From NCBI RefSeq assembly GCF_003966125.1, contig NZ_RXMA01000003.1, positions 266,910 through 330,909 on the forward strand: a stretch of 64,000 nucleotides of DNA, written 5' to 3'. A model generated the notes under the pieces. It did no database searches and was not told the origin of the DNA. It was given only the letters and a program-made list of their open reading frames with translations. Both the position numbers and the translations under genes were made by a program. This document shows positions 47,978-55,793 of the stretch, piece by piece. Position 1 is the stretch's first letter. The number at the start of each line of letters is the position of its first letter. This DNA comes from Azospirillum griseum (GTDB lineage: Bacteria > Pseudomonadota > Alphaproteobacteria > Azospirillales > Azospirillaceae).

Positions 47978-49021
47978 ATGTCCAAGATCACCAACCGTCC
48001 AACGGGCATCACCCGCCGGTCGCTGCTGGCATCGGGGGCCGCCCTGTCGGCGGCGGTTCCGCTCTGCGGGATCCTGAGCCGCCCGGCCAACGCCGCCGAG
48101 TTCACCTACAAGCTGGCGACCGGGCAGGATCCGACGCATCCGGTCAACACCCGCGCCAAGGAAGCGCTGGACCGCATCCGCGAGGCGACCAACGGGCGTT
48201 TGGACATCGGCCTGTTCCCCGCCAACCAATTGGGTTCCGACACCGATCTGCTGTCGCAGGTGCGCAGCGGCGGCGTGGAGTTCTTCAACCTGTCCTCCTC
48301 GATCCTGGCGACGCTGGTGCCGACGGCGGGCATGGTCAACACCGGCTTTGCCTTTGCCAACTACGACGCCGTGTGGAAGGCGATGGACGGCGAGATGGGC
48401 AGCTTTGTCCGCGCCCAGATCGGCAAGGCCGGGCTGATCACCGTGTCGCGGGTGTGGGACAACGGGTTCCGTCACATCTCCTCCTCGACCCGTGAAATCC
48501 GCACGCCGGACGATCTGAAGGGCTTCAAGATCCGCGTCCCCCCGGCCCCGATGCTGACCTCGCTGTTCAAGTCGCTGGAGGCCGGTCCCGCCCCGATCAA
48601 TTTCAACGAGCTGTATTCGGCGCTGCAGACCAAGGTGGTCGAGGGGCAGGAAAACCCGCTGGCGATCATCGCCACCGCCAAGATTTACGAGGTGCAGAAA
48701 TCCATCAGCCTGACCGGCCATGTCTGGGACGGTTATTGGATCCTCGGCAACCGCCGCGCCTGGGAGCGGCTGCCCGCCGATCTGCGCGCCGTCGTCGAGC
48801 GCGAGTTTGACCGCTCCGCCTTTGAACAGCGCGCCGACATCGCCCGGCTCAGCGGTTCGCTGCGCCAGGATCTGACGGCCAAGGGCATCACCTTCATCGA
48901 GGCCGACGCCGAAGCCTTCCGCGCCAACCTGCGCAAGACCAGCTTCTACGCCGACTGGAAGGCCAAGTACGGCGAAGAAGCCTGGTCGGTTCTGGAAAAG
49001 TCGGTCGGAAAGCTGGCGTGA
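47978..49021 (+). CDS. TRAP transporter substrate-binding protein (DctP family)
   Basis: This periplasmic solute-binding protein of 347 residues belongs to a TRAP carboxylate transporter. The signal peptide has a twin-arginine-like start (TRRSLLASGAALSAAVPL), with likely cleavage after NAA near residue 40. The family core is visible: KGFKIRVPPAPMLTSLFKSL, where the Arg normally binds the substrate carboxylate, and FNELYSALQTKVVEGQENPL. It starts after GGGAGGAACGC and is followed within five bases by the fused permease gene. The ligand is probably an organic or sugar acid; which one is unknown. Confidence 0.93.
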   Translation: MSKITNRPTGITRRSLLASGAALSAAVPLCGILSRPANAAEFTYKLATGQDPTHPVNTRAKEALDRIREATNGRLDIGLFPANQLGSDTDLLSQVRSGGVEFFNLSSSILATLVPTAGMVNTGFAFANYDAVWKAMDGEMGSFVRAQIGKAGLITVSRVWDNGFRHISSSTREIRTPDDLKGFKIRVPPAPMLTSLFKSLEAGPAPINFNELYSALQTKVVEGQENPLAIIATAKIYEVQKSISLTGHVWDGYWILGNRRAWERLPADLRAVVEREFDRSAFEQRADIARLSGSLRQDLTAKGITFIEADAEAFRANLRKTSFYADWKAKYGEEAWSVLEKSVGKLA

Positions 49022-49025
49022 CCCG

Positions 49026-50909
49026 ATGGCCGCCGTGCAACACTCTCACGCGGGGCACGGCGGCGACGCCGCCGTTCCTCCGCCTCGTTGGGTCGCCGCA
49101 CTCGACGGCGTCCTGGGTCCTCTGATCGAAATCCCCGCCGCGCTGCTGGTGGTGGCGGAAATCATCGTGCTGATGGCCGGTGTGGTCAGCCGTTACGTGC
49201 TGCACCGGCCCATCGTCTGGTCGGACGAGCTGGCCTCCATCCTCTTCCTTTGGCTGGCCATGCTGGGGGCGGTGGTCGCCTTCCGGCGGGGCGAGCACAT
49301 GCGGATGACCGCCCTGACCGGCATGGCCGCCCCCGCCACCCGTGCCTTTCTCGATGTGGTGGCGGTCGCCGCGCCGCTGGCCTTCCTGGCGATGATCGTC
49401 GGTCCGGCGCTGGAGTTCGCCGAGGAGGAGGCCTTCATCACCACCCCGGCGCTCGATCTGGCCAACTCCTGGCGGGCGGCGGCGCTGCCGGTCGGCTGTT
49501 TGCTGATGCTGGCGGTGGGCGCGCTGCGGCTGCTGAAGGTCGCCGATTGGCGGCACACGGTGGGCGCGCTGGCGCTGGTCGCCGCCGTTGCCGGGGGCTT
49601 CTGGGCGCTGGAACCGCTGTTCCGGGGCCTGGGCAATCTCAATCTTCTGGTGTTCTTCGTCGGTCTGGTCGCCGTCGGCGTGCTGGCCGGGGTTCCCATC
49701 GCCTTCGCCTTCGGGTTGGCGACCTTCGGCTACCTCGCCCTGACCACCCACACGCCGTTGCTGGTGCTGGTCGGGCGGATGGACGAGGGCATGTCCCACC
49801 TGATCCTGTTGTCGGTGCCGCTGTTCGTCTTCCTGGGCCTGCTGATCGAAATGACCGGCATGGCCGCCGCGATGGTGTCGTTTCTCGCCAGCCTGCTCGG
49901 CCATGTGCGCGGCGGTCTGTCCTATGTGCTGGTCGGGGCGATGTATCTGGTGTCGGGCATTTCCGGGTCCAAGGCCGCCGACATGGCGGCGGTTGCCCCG
50001 GTTCTGTTCCCGGAGATGAAGGCGCGCGGGGCCAAGCCGGGCGATCTGGTGGCGCTGCTGTCGGCCACCGGGGCGCAGACCGAAACCATTCCGCCCAGCC
50101 TGGTGCTGATCACGCTGGGATCCGTCACCGGCGTGTCGATTTCCGCGCTGTTCACCGGCGGCATGCTGCCGGGTGTGGTTCTGGCCGTCACGCTGTGCGC
50201 CGTGGTCTGGTGGCGCTACCGCAACGAGGATCTGTCCAACGTCCGCCGGGCGACCGGGTCGGAGATCGGGCGCAAGTTCCTGATCGCGCTGCCAGCGCTG
50301 GCCTTGCCCTTCGTCATCCGCGCCGCCGTGGTGGAGGGCGTGGCCACCGCGACCGAGGTCTCGACCATCGGCATCGTCTATTCGGTGCTGGCCGGTCTGC
50401 TGATCTACCGCCGCTTTGACTGGAGCCGTCTGGGGCCGATGCTGGTGGACACCGCGTCGCTGTCGGGTGCCATCCTGCTCATCATCGGGGCGGCCACCGG
50501 CATGGCCTGGGCGCTGACCCAGTCCGGCTTCTCCGGCCAGCTTGCCGGGGCGATGGCGGCCCTGCCGGGCGGGGCGGTGATGTTCATGGCGGTGTCGATC
50601 GTCGCCTTCATCATCCTGGGCAGCGTGTTGGAGGGCATTCCCGCCATCGTGCTGTTCGGCCCGCTGCTGTTCCCCATCGCCCGCCAGATGGGCATCCATG
50701 ATGTGCATTTCGCGATGGTGGTGATCCTCTCCATGGGCGTCGGCCTGTTCGCCCCGCCCTTCGGTGTCGGGTACTACGCCGCCTGCGCCATCAGCCGCAT
50801 CCATCCCGACGAAGGGATGAAGCCGATCATCGGTTACATCCTGGCCCTGATCGTCGGGTTGATCGTGGTGGCGGCGGTTCCCTGGATCTCCATCGGCTTC
50901 CTGGGCTGA
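49026..50909 (+). CDS. Fused TRAP transporter permease (DctQ-DctM)
   Basis: This 627-residue membrane protein has a DctQ small subunit at the N-terminus (about residues 20-180: VVSRYVLHRPIVWSDELASI, FLWLAMLGAVVAFRRGEHM). It is joined to a DctM large subunit (about 200-625) with LFVFLGLLIEMTGMAAAMV, SGISGSKAADMAAVAPVLFP and GLFAPPFGVGYYAACAISRI. The large subunit catalyses sodium-coupled uptake of the DctP-bound acid. Fusion of the two subunits is known in many TRAP systems. Confidence 0.94.
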   Translation: MAAVQHSHAGHGGDAAVPPPRWVAALDGVLGPLIEIPAALLVVAEIIVLMAGVVSRYVLHRPIVWSDELASILFLWLAMLGAVVAFRRGEHMRMTALTGMAAPATRAFLDVVAVAAPLAFLAMIVGPALEFAEEEAFITTPALDLANSWRAAALPVGCLLMLAVGALRLLKVADWRHTVGALALVAAVAGGFWALEPLFRGLGNLNLLVFFVGLVAVGVLAGVPIAFAFGLATFGYLALTTHTPLLVLVGRMDEGMSHLILLSVPLFVFLGLLIEMTGMAAAMVSFLASLLGHVRGGLSYVLVGAMYLVSGISGSKAADMAAVAPVLFPEMKARGAKPGDLVALLSATGAQTETIPPSLVLITLGSVTGVSISALFTGGMLPGVVLAVTLCAVVWWRYRNEDLSNVRRATGSEIGRKFLIALPALALPFVIRAAVVEGVATATEVSTIGIVYSVLAGLLIYRRFDWSRLGPMLVDTASLSGAILLIIGAATGMAWALTQSGFSGQLAGAMAALPGGAVMFMAVSIVAFIILGSVLEGIPAIVLFGPLLFPIARQMGIHDVHFAMVVILSMGVGLFAPPFGVGYYAACAISRIHPDEGMKPIIGYILALIVGLIVVAAVPWISIGFLG

Positions 50910-51003
50910 TCCCCGCAACCGACGGCCCGTTCCGTTCCATCCATCTTGTCCGCAGCACGCCCCCGCCCGACCCGGCGGGGGCGAACGGGAGACTGCACCC
51001 CTC

Positions 51004-53007
51004 ATGTCCACCCCCGACACCACCGCCCTTCCGGCCGACACGCTTCAGCGCATGGCCGACGCCATCCGGTTCCTGGCGGTTGACGCCATCGAACGGGCGA
51101 CCGAAGGGCACCAGGGCGTGCCGCTCGGCATGGCGGAGATCGCCACCGCGCTCTACGCCCATCATCTGAAATTCGACCCCGCCAACCCGACCTGGCCCGA
51201 CCGCGACCGCGTGGTGCTGTCCAACGGTCATGGCTCGATGCTGCTCTACGCCCTGCTGCATTTGACCGGGCACGAGAAAATCTCGCTGGAGGCGGTGAAA
51301 CACTTCCGCGAGCTGGGATCACACTGCGCCGGGCACCCGGAATACGACCCGGCGGCGGGGATCGAGGTGACGACCGGCCCGCTGGGGCAGGGCATCGCCA
51401 ACGCGCTGGGCATGGCGGTGGCCGAGGCGTGGCTGAACGCCCGTTACGGCGCGGACGTGGCCGATCACAGCACCTGGGCCTTTGTCGGCGACGGTTGCTT
51501 GCAGGAGGGCGTCGGGCAGGAGGCCATCGCGCTCGCCGGTCATCTGCGGCTGGGCAAACTGACCTTCTTCTGGGACGACAACCGCATCACCGACGACGGA
51601 TCGACCGACCTGTCGATCAGTGAGGATGTGGCCGAACGCTTCCGCGTGGCGGGCTGGCACGTCCAGGCGGTGGACGGCCACGACATCGCGGCGGTTTCCG
51701 CCGCCATCGCGGCGGCCAAGGCCGACCCGCGCCCGTCGCTGATCGCCTGCCGCACCATCATCGCCCGTGGCATCCCCCGCCTGGAAGGGCAGCGCGGCGG
51801 CCACAGCGCCCGGCTGTTCAAAGAGGACACGGACGCCATGCGCGCCCGGCTGAACTGGTCGCATGCCCCCTTCGTCATCCCCGACGACGTGCTGGAGCCG
51901 TGGCGGCAAACTGGTGTTGCCGGACGGGCGGAGAGCCGCGCCTGGGCCGAGCGGATCGCCGCCCTGCCCGCCGACCGCCGGGCCGAGGTTGCCCGCCTGT
52001 TCGAAGGCCGGATGGCCGAGGGCTGGCGCGACGCGCTCGCCGCGTTCAAACAGCGCGCGGCGGACGAGGCGCTGGCGCAACCGGCGATCCAGACCTCCGG
52101 CGACATCGCCGCCCTGCTGTGCGCGCTCATGCCGGAGATCCTGGTCGGCTGCGCCGATCTGGAGGCCCCGACCAACCACAAACGGACCCTGTCCGCCTTC
52201 ACCGCGCGGGACCAATCCGGCTCCTACATCCATTGCGGCGTGCGCGAGCATGTCATGGGGTCGATGGCCAACGGCATGGCCGCCCATGGCGGGGTCAACC
52301 CGCTGGCCGTCACCTATCTGGCCTTTTCCGATTACGAGCGCCCGGCGATGCGCATGGCCGCCCTGATGGGGCTGCCGGTGAAGTTCGTCTTCAGCCATGA
52401 TTCCATCGGCATCGGCAAGAACGGGCCGACCCACCAGCCGGTCGAAATCCTCGCCTCGCTGCGCGCCATGCCCAACATGCTGACGCTGCGCCCCGCCGAC
52501 GCGGTGGAGGCCGCCGAATGCTGGGAGATCGCGATGGACCGGCGCGACGGCCCGTCCTCCCTGATCTTCGCCCGCCAGACGCTGCCGTCGGTGCGGCGCG
52601 CCCATGTGGCCGACAATCTCAGCCGCCGGGGGGCCTATGTGCTGGCCGAGGCGGAGGGTGGGGAGCGCCGCGTCACCCTGCTGGCCACCGGGTCGGAGCT
52701 GCCCATCGCGCTCGACGCCCGCGACCGGCTCCAGGCCGACGGGATCCCGACCGCCGTCGTCTCCATGCCCTGTTGGGAGCTGTTCGACGCGCAGCCGCCG
52801 GACTATCGCGCCGCCGTGCTGGGAACCGGCACGGCGCGGGTGGCGGTGGAGGCGGCGGTGCGCTTCGGCTGGGACCGCTATCTGGGCGACAACGGCGGCT
52901 TTGTCGGGATGGAGGGGTTCGGCGCCTCCGGCCCCGCCGACGCGCTCTATGAAAAATTCGGCATCACCGCCGCCGCCGTGGTCGCGCAGGCCCGCGCGCG
53001 TCTGTGA
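51004..53007 (+). CDS. Transketolase (full length)
   Basis: This transketolase of 667 residues, the normal length, transfers two-carbon ketol units between sugar phosphates. TPP binding is by FVGDGCLQEGVGQEAIALAG with Asn in DDNRITDDGSTD. The family start is FLAVDAIERATEGHQGVPLG. The pyrimidine domain has GVREHVMGSMANGMAAHGG and the phosphate-binding HDSIGIGKNGPTHQPVE is present, so it should use phosphorylated acceptors. It lies in the same operon as the split transketolase, an unusual duplication, and precedes the hydroxyacid dehydrogenase gene. Confidence 0.94.
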   Translation: MSTPDTTALPADTLQRMADAIRFLAVDAIERATEGHQGVPLGMAEIATALYAHHLKFDPANPTWPDRDRVVLSNGHGSMLLYALLHLTGHEKISLEAVKHFRELGSHCAGHPEYDPAAGIEVTTGPLGQGIANALGMAVAEAWLNARYGADVADHSTWAFVGDGCLQEGVGQEAIALAGHLRLGKLTFFWDDNRITDDGSTDLSISEDVAERFRVAGWHVQAVDGHDIAAVSAAIAAAKADPRPSLIACRTIIARGIPRLEGQRGGHSARLFKEDTDAMRARLNWSHAPFVIPDDVLEPWRQTGVAGRAESRAWAERIAALPADRRAEVARLFEGRMAEGWRDALAAFKQRAADEALAQPAIQTSGDIAALLCALMPEILVGCADLEAPTNHKRTLSAFTARDQSGSYIHCGVREHVMGSMANGMAAHGGVNPLAVTYLAFSDYERPAMRMAALMGLPVKFVFSHDSIGIGKNGPTHQPVEILASLRAMPNMLTLRPADAVEAAECWEIAMDRRDGPSSLIFARQTLPSVRRAHVADNLSRRGAYVLAEAEGGERRVTLLATGSELPIALDARDRLQADGIPTAVVSMPCWELFDAQPPDYRAAVLGTGTARVAVEAAVRFGWDRYLGDNGGFVGMEGFGASGPADALYEKFGITAAAVVAQARARL

Positions 53008-53039
53008 CCGCCATCGCTGTCCTTCAAGGATCGAGTTCC

Positions 53040-54005
53040 ATGCACAAGATCGTCTTTCTCGACCGCGCGACCATCGCGCCGCAAATCCGGCTGCGCCGCC
53101 CGTCCTTCGCCCATGAGCTGATCGAGCACGACCGCACCGCGCCGGACCAGGTGGTGGAGCGGCTGGCCGGGGCCAGCGTCGCCATCGTCAACAAGGTGAA
53201 GCTGACCGCCGACATCCTGGCCCGGCTGCCCGACCTGACGCTGGTCGCGGTCGCCGCCACCGGCACCGATTGCGTGGACAAGGACTATTGCGGCCGGAAC
53301 GGCATCGCCGTCAGCAACATCCGGGGCTACGCCGTCAGCACGGTGCCGGAGCACACCTTCGCCCTGATTCTGGCCCTGCGCCGCAGCATCGTCGGCTTCC
53401 GTCAGGATGTGTTGGCCGGGGAATGGGAGAAGGCCGGGCAGTTCTGCTTCTTCAACCACCCGATCCGCGATCTGCGCGGGGCGCGGTTGGGCATCATCGG
53501 CGAAGGGGTGCTGGGCCAGCGGGTGGCGGAGATCGCGCGGGCCTTCGGCATGATCCCGCTGTTCGCCGCCCACAAGGGCAAAAGCGGCCTTGGCCCGCTC
53601 TACACCCCGTGGAACGAGGTGCTGGAAACCAGCGACGTGCTGACCCTGCACAGCCCGCTGACTCCGGAGACCCGTGGCATGATCGGTCTGCCGGAGTTCC
53701 GCCGCATGGCCCGCCGCCCGCTGATCGTCAACACCGCGCGCGGCGGTCTGGTGGTGGAGGCGGATCTCGTCACCGCGCTGGACGAGGGGTTGATCTCCGG
53801 CGTCGGCTTCGACGTGACGGAGGTGGAGCCGCCCGCCGCCGACAACCCCTTGATGCAAATCGCCGGACGCCCCAATGTGATCCTGACGCCGCATGTGGCG
53901 TGGGCGTCGGACGAGGCGCAACAGACCCTGGCCGACCAGTTGATCGACAACATCGAAAACTTTGTCGCCGGGCGTCCCAGCAACCTTGTCCACGGGGCCT
54001 ATTGA
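53040..54005 (+). CDS. D-2-hydroxyacid dehydrogenase (hydroxypyruvate/glyoxylate reductase type)
   Basis: This NAD(P)-dependent 2-hydroxyacid dehydrogenase has 321 residues. The Rossmann motif reads GIIGEGVLGQRVAEIARAFG. The catalytic triad positions are Arg in VNTARGGLV, Glu in FDVTEVEPP and His in LTPHVAWAS. NIRGYAVSTVPEHTFALIL is typical of glycerate dehydrogenases. With the glycerate kinase 37 bases downstream it most likely interconverts hydroxypyruvate and D-glycerate. The ATG was chosen over an upstream GTG in the end of the transketolase gene. Confidence 0.9.
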   Translation: MHKIVFLDRATIAPQIRLRRPSFAHELIEHDRTAPDQVVERLAGASVAIVNKVKLTADILARLPDLTLVAVAATGTDCVDKDYCGRNGIAVSNIRGYAVSTVPEHTFALILALRRSIVGFRQDVLAGEWEKAGQFCFFNHPIRDLRGARLGIIGEGVLGQRVAEIARAFGMIPLFAAHKGKSGLGPLYTPWNEVLETSDVLTLHSPLTPETRGMIGLPEFRRMARRPLIVNTARGGLVVEADLVTALDEGLISGVGFDVTEVEPPAADNPLMQIAGRPNVILTPHVAWASDEAQQTLADQLIDNIENFVAGRPSNLVHGAY

Positions 54006-54041
54006 CGGGCCTGGGGTGAAACCGAGAGGGGATTGTGTGCG

Positions 54042-55307
54042 ATGAGCCTTGACCCGCGCGACCTGCTGCGCCGGATGTTCGACGCGGCCGTTCAGGCGGC
54101 CCAGCCCGCCCATGGGCTGCCGCCCCACCTGCCCGCCCCGCCGAAGGGCCGGTTGGTGGTGATCGGGGCGGGCAAGGGATCCGCCGCCATGGCCCGCGCG
54201 GTGGAGGATCATTGGAACGGCCCCCTCTCCGGTCTGGTCGTCACCCGTTACGGCTACGCCCAGCCCTGCGAGCGGATCGAGATCGTCGAGGCCGCCCACC
54301 CGGTTCCCGACGCCGCCGGTCTGGCCGCTGCCCAACGGATGCTGGCGATGGTCGGCGGGCTGGGGCCGGATGATCTGGTGCTGTGCCTGATTTCCGGCGG
54401 TGGATCGGCCCTGCTGCCGTTGCCGTTGGAGGGTTTGACCCTGGCCGACAAGCAGGCGGTGAACGTCGCGCTGCTGCAATCCGGGGCGACGATTTCGGAA
54501 ATGAACTGCGTGCGCCGCCACCTGTCGGCGATCAAGGGCGGGCGGCTGGCCGCCGCCTGCCATCCGGCGCGCGTCGTCACCCTGCTGATTTCCGACGTGC
54601 CGGGCGACCGTCCGCTCGACATCGCGTCCGGCCCGACGGTGGCCGACCCGACGACCTGCGCCGACGCGCTCGCCATCGTCCGCCGTTACGGCATCACCCT
54701 GCCGCCGGTGGCCCAAGCGATCCTGGAGAGCGGGCGGGGCGAGAGCGTCAAGCCGGACGATCCCCGTCTGGCCGGGGCCGAGGTGCGAATGATCGCCGCC
54801 CCGCAACACTCGCTGGAGGCCGCCGCCGCCGTTGGCCGCGCCGCCGGTTGGCCGGTCCACATCCTGGGCGACAGCCTGGAAGGGGAGGCGCGCGACGTCG
54901 GCACTGTGCTGGCGGGCCTCACCCGGCAGGTGGCCCAGCGCGGTCAGCCCTTCACCGCGCCCTGCATCCTGCTGTCGGGCGGGGAAACCACGGTGACGGT
55001 GCGCGGCACCGGGCGCGGCGGGCGCAACGTGGAATTCCTGCTGGCGCTGGGCATTGCGCTGGACGGTGAACCGGGCGTGCACGCCCTGGCCGCCGACACC
55101 GACGGGGTGGACGGGCTGGAGGACATCGCCGGGGCGATCCTTGGCCCCGACAGTCTGGCCCGCGCCTGGGCGCTGGGTCTGCGGCCCAAGGACGCGCTGG
55201 CCAACAACGACGGCCACGGCTTTTTCGGGGCGCTCGGCGACTCGCTGGTGACGGGGCCGACGCTGACCAACGTCAACGACTTCCGCGCCATCCTGATCGG
55301 CGGGTGA
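54042..55307 (+). CDS. Glycerate 2-kinase (GckA/TtuD, MOFRL family)
   Basis: This glycerate kinase has 421 residues and phosphorylates D-glycerate at the 2-position to feed 2-phosphoglycerate into glycolysis. The N-terminal domain has LVVIGAGKGSAAMARAVEDH and LVLCLISGGGSALLPLP. The MOFRL C-terminal domain has ILLSGGETTVTVRGTGRGGR and ALAADTDGVDGLEDIAGAIL. TtuD homologues work in tartrate and glyoxylate catabolism. It closes the rightward operon. The ATG has GAGGGG upstream; a TTG/GTG three codons earlier is open. Confidence 0.92.
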   Translation: MSLDPRDLLRRMFDAAVQAAQPAHGLPPHLPAPPKGRLVVIGAGKGSAAMARAVEDHWNGPLSGLVVTRYGYAQPCERIEIVEAAHPVPDAAGLAAAQRMLAMVGGLGPDDLVLCLISGGGSALLPLPLEGLTLADKQAVNVALLQSGATISEMNCVRRHLSAIKGGRLAAACHPARVVTLLISDVPGDRPLDIASGPTVADPTTCADALAIVRRYGITLPPVAQAILESGRGESVKPDDPRLAGAEVRMIAAPQHSLEAAAAVGRAAGWPVHILGDSLEGEARDVGTVLAGLTRQVAQRGQPFTAPCILLSGGETTVTVRGTGRGGRNVEFLLALGIALDGEPGVHALAADTDGVDGLEDIAGAILGPDSLARAWALGLRPKDALANNDGHGFFGALGDSLVTGPTLTNVNDFRAILIGG

Positions 55308-55325
55308 GGCGCGGCGGTCTTGACG

Positions 55326-55793
55326 TTAAGGGCCGCCGCCGGTCCAGCCGCCCGACCACAGGGCGGCGGCGGCGCTGCCCAGCGTGTGGCCCTGGTGCTT
55401 CACCCACAGGAAGGCCGGGGCGGCGAGCGCGCCCAGATTGCACCCGGCGGCCATGGTCCCGACCACGACCGGCACGGCCACCGCCGTGCTGGTGGCCCCG
55501 GCTCCCACCCCGGCCTCCGCCGCGATCAGGGCGACGCCGCCCGCCGTCAAGGTGGCCAAGCCGACCCCGCCCGCGACCAGCACGCATCCCAGACTCGCCG
55601 TTTCCGTGTCGGTCATCGGGGCCAGTCCCGCGCTGGGCGTGCTATCCGCCGGGGGTGGGGTGGGTGCCGTGGCTTCGGGCGTTTGGCTCCAGGCCGGGGT
55701 GGTTGCGCCTGGCAACGATGCGGTGACAATCACGGCGGACAGGGCCAGCGCGCGCCATGTCTGGCGGAACGGCCGGGGTTCACGGTGGCTCAT
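55326..55793 (-). CDS. Exported Gly/Ala-rich protein of unknown function
   Basis: This 155-residue protein has a signal segment (ALALSAVIVTASLPGATTPA, cleavage near AWSQ, residue 36). A Pro/Thr-rich linker follows, then two hydrophobic Gly/Ala segments (LGCVLVAGGVGLATLTAGGV and TAVAVPVVVGTMAAGC) that look like membrane helices. No family was recognised. Its start overlaps the stop of the histidine kinase gene (ATGA), so the two are coupled. A role with the kinase is possible but unproven. Confidence 0.6.
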   Translation of the reverse strand: MSHREPRPFRQTWRALALSAVIVTASLPGATTPAWSQTPEATAPTPPPADSTPSAGLAPMTDTETASLGCVLVAGGVGLATLTAGGVALIAAEAGVGAGATSTAVAVPVVVGTMAAGCNLGALAAPAFLWVKHQGHTLGSAAAALWSGGWTGGGP

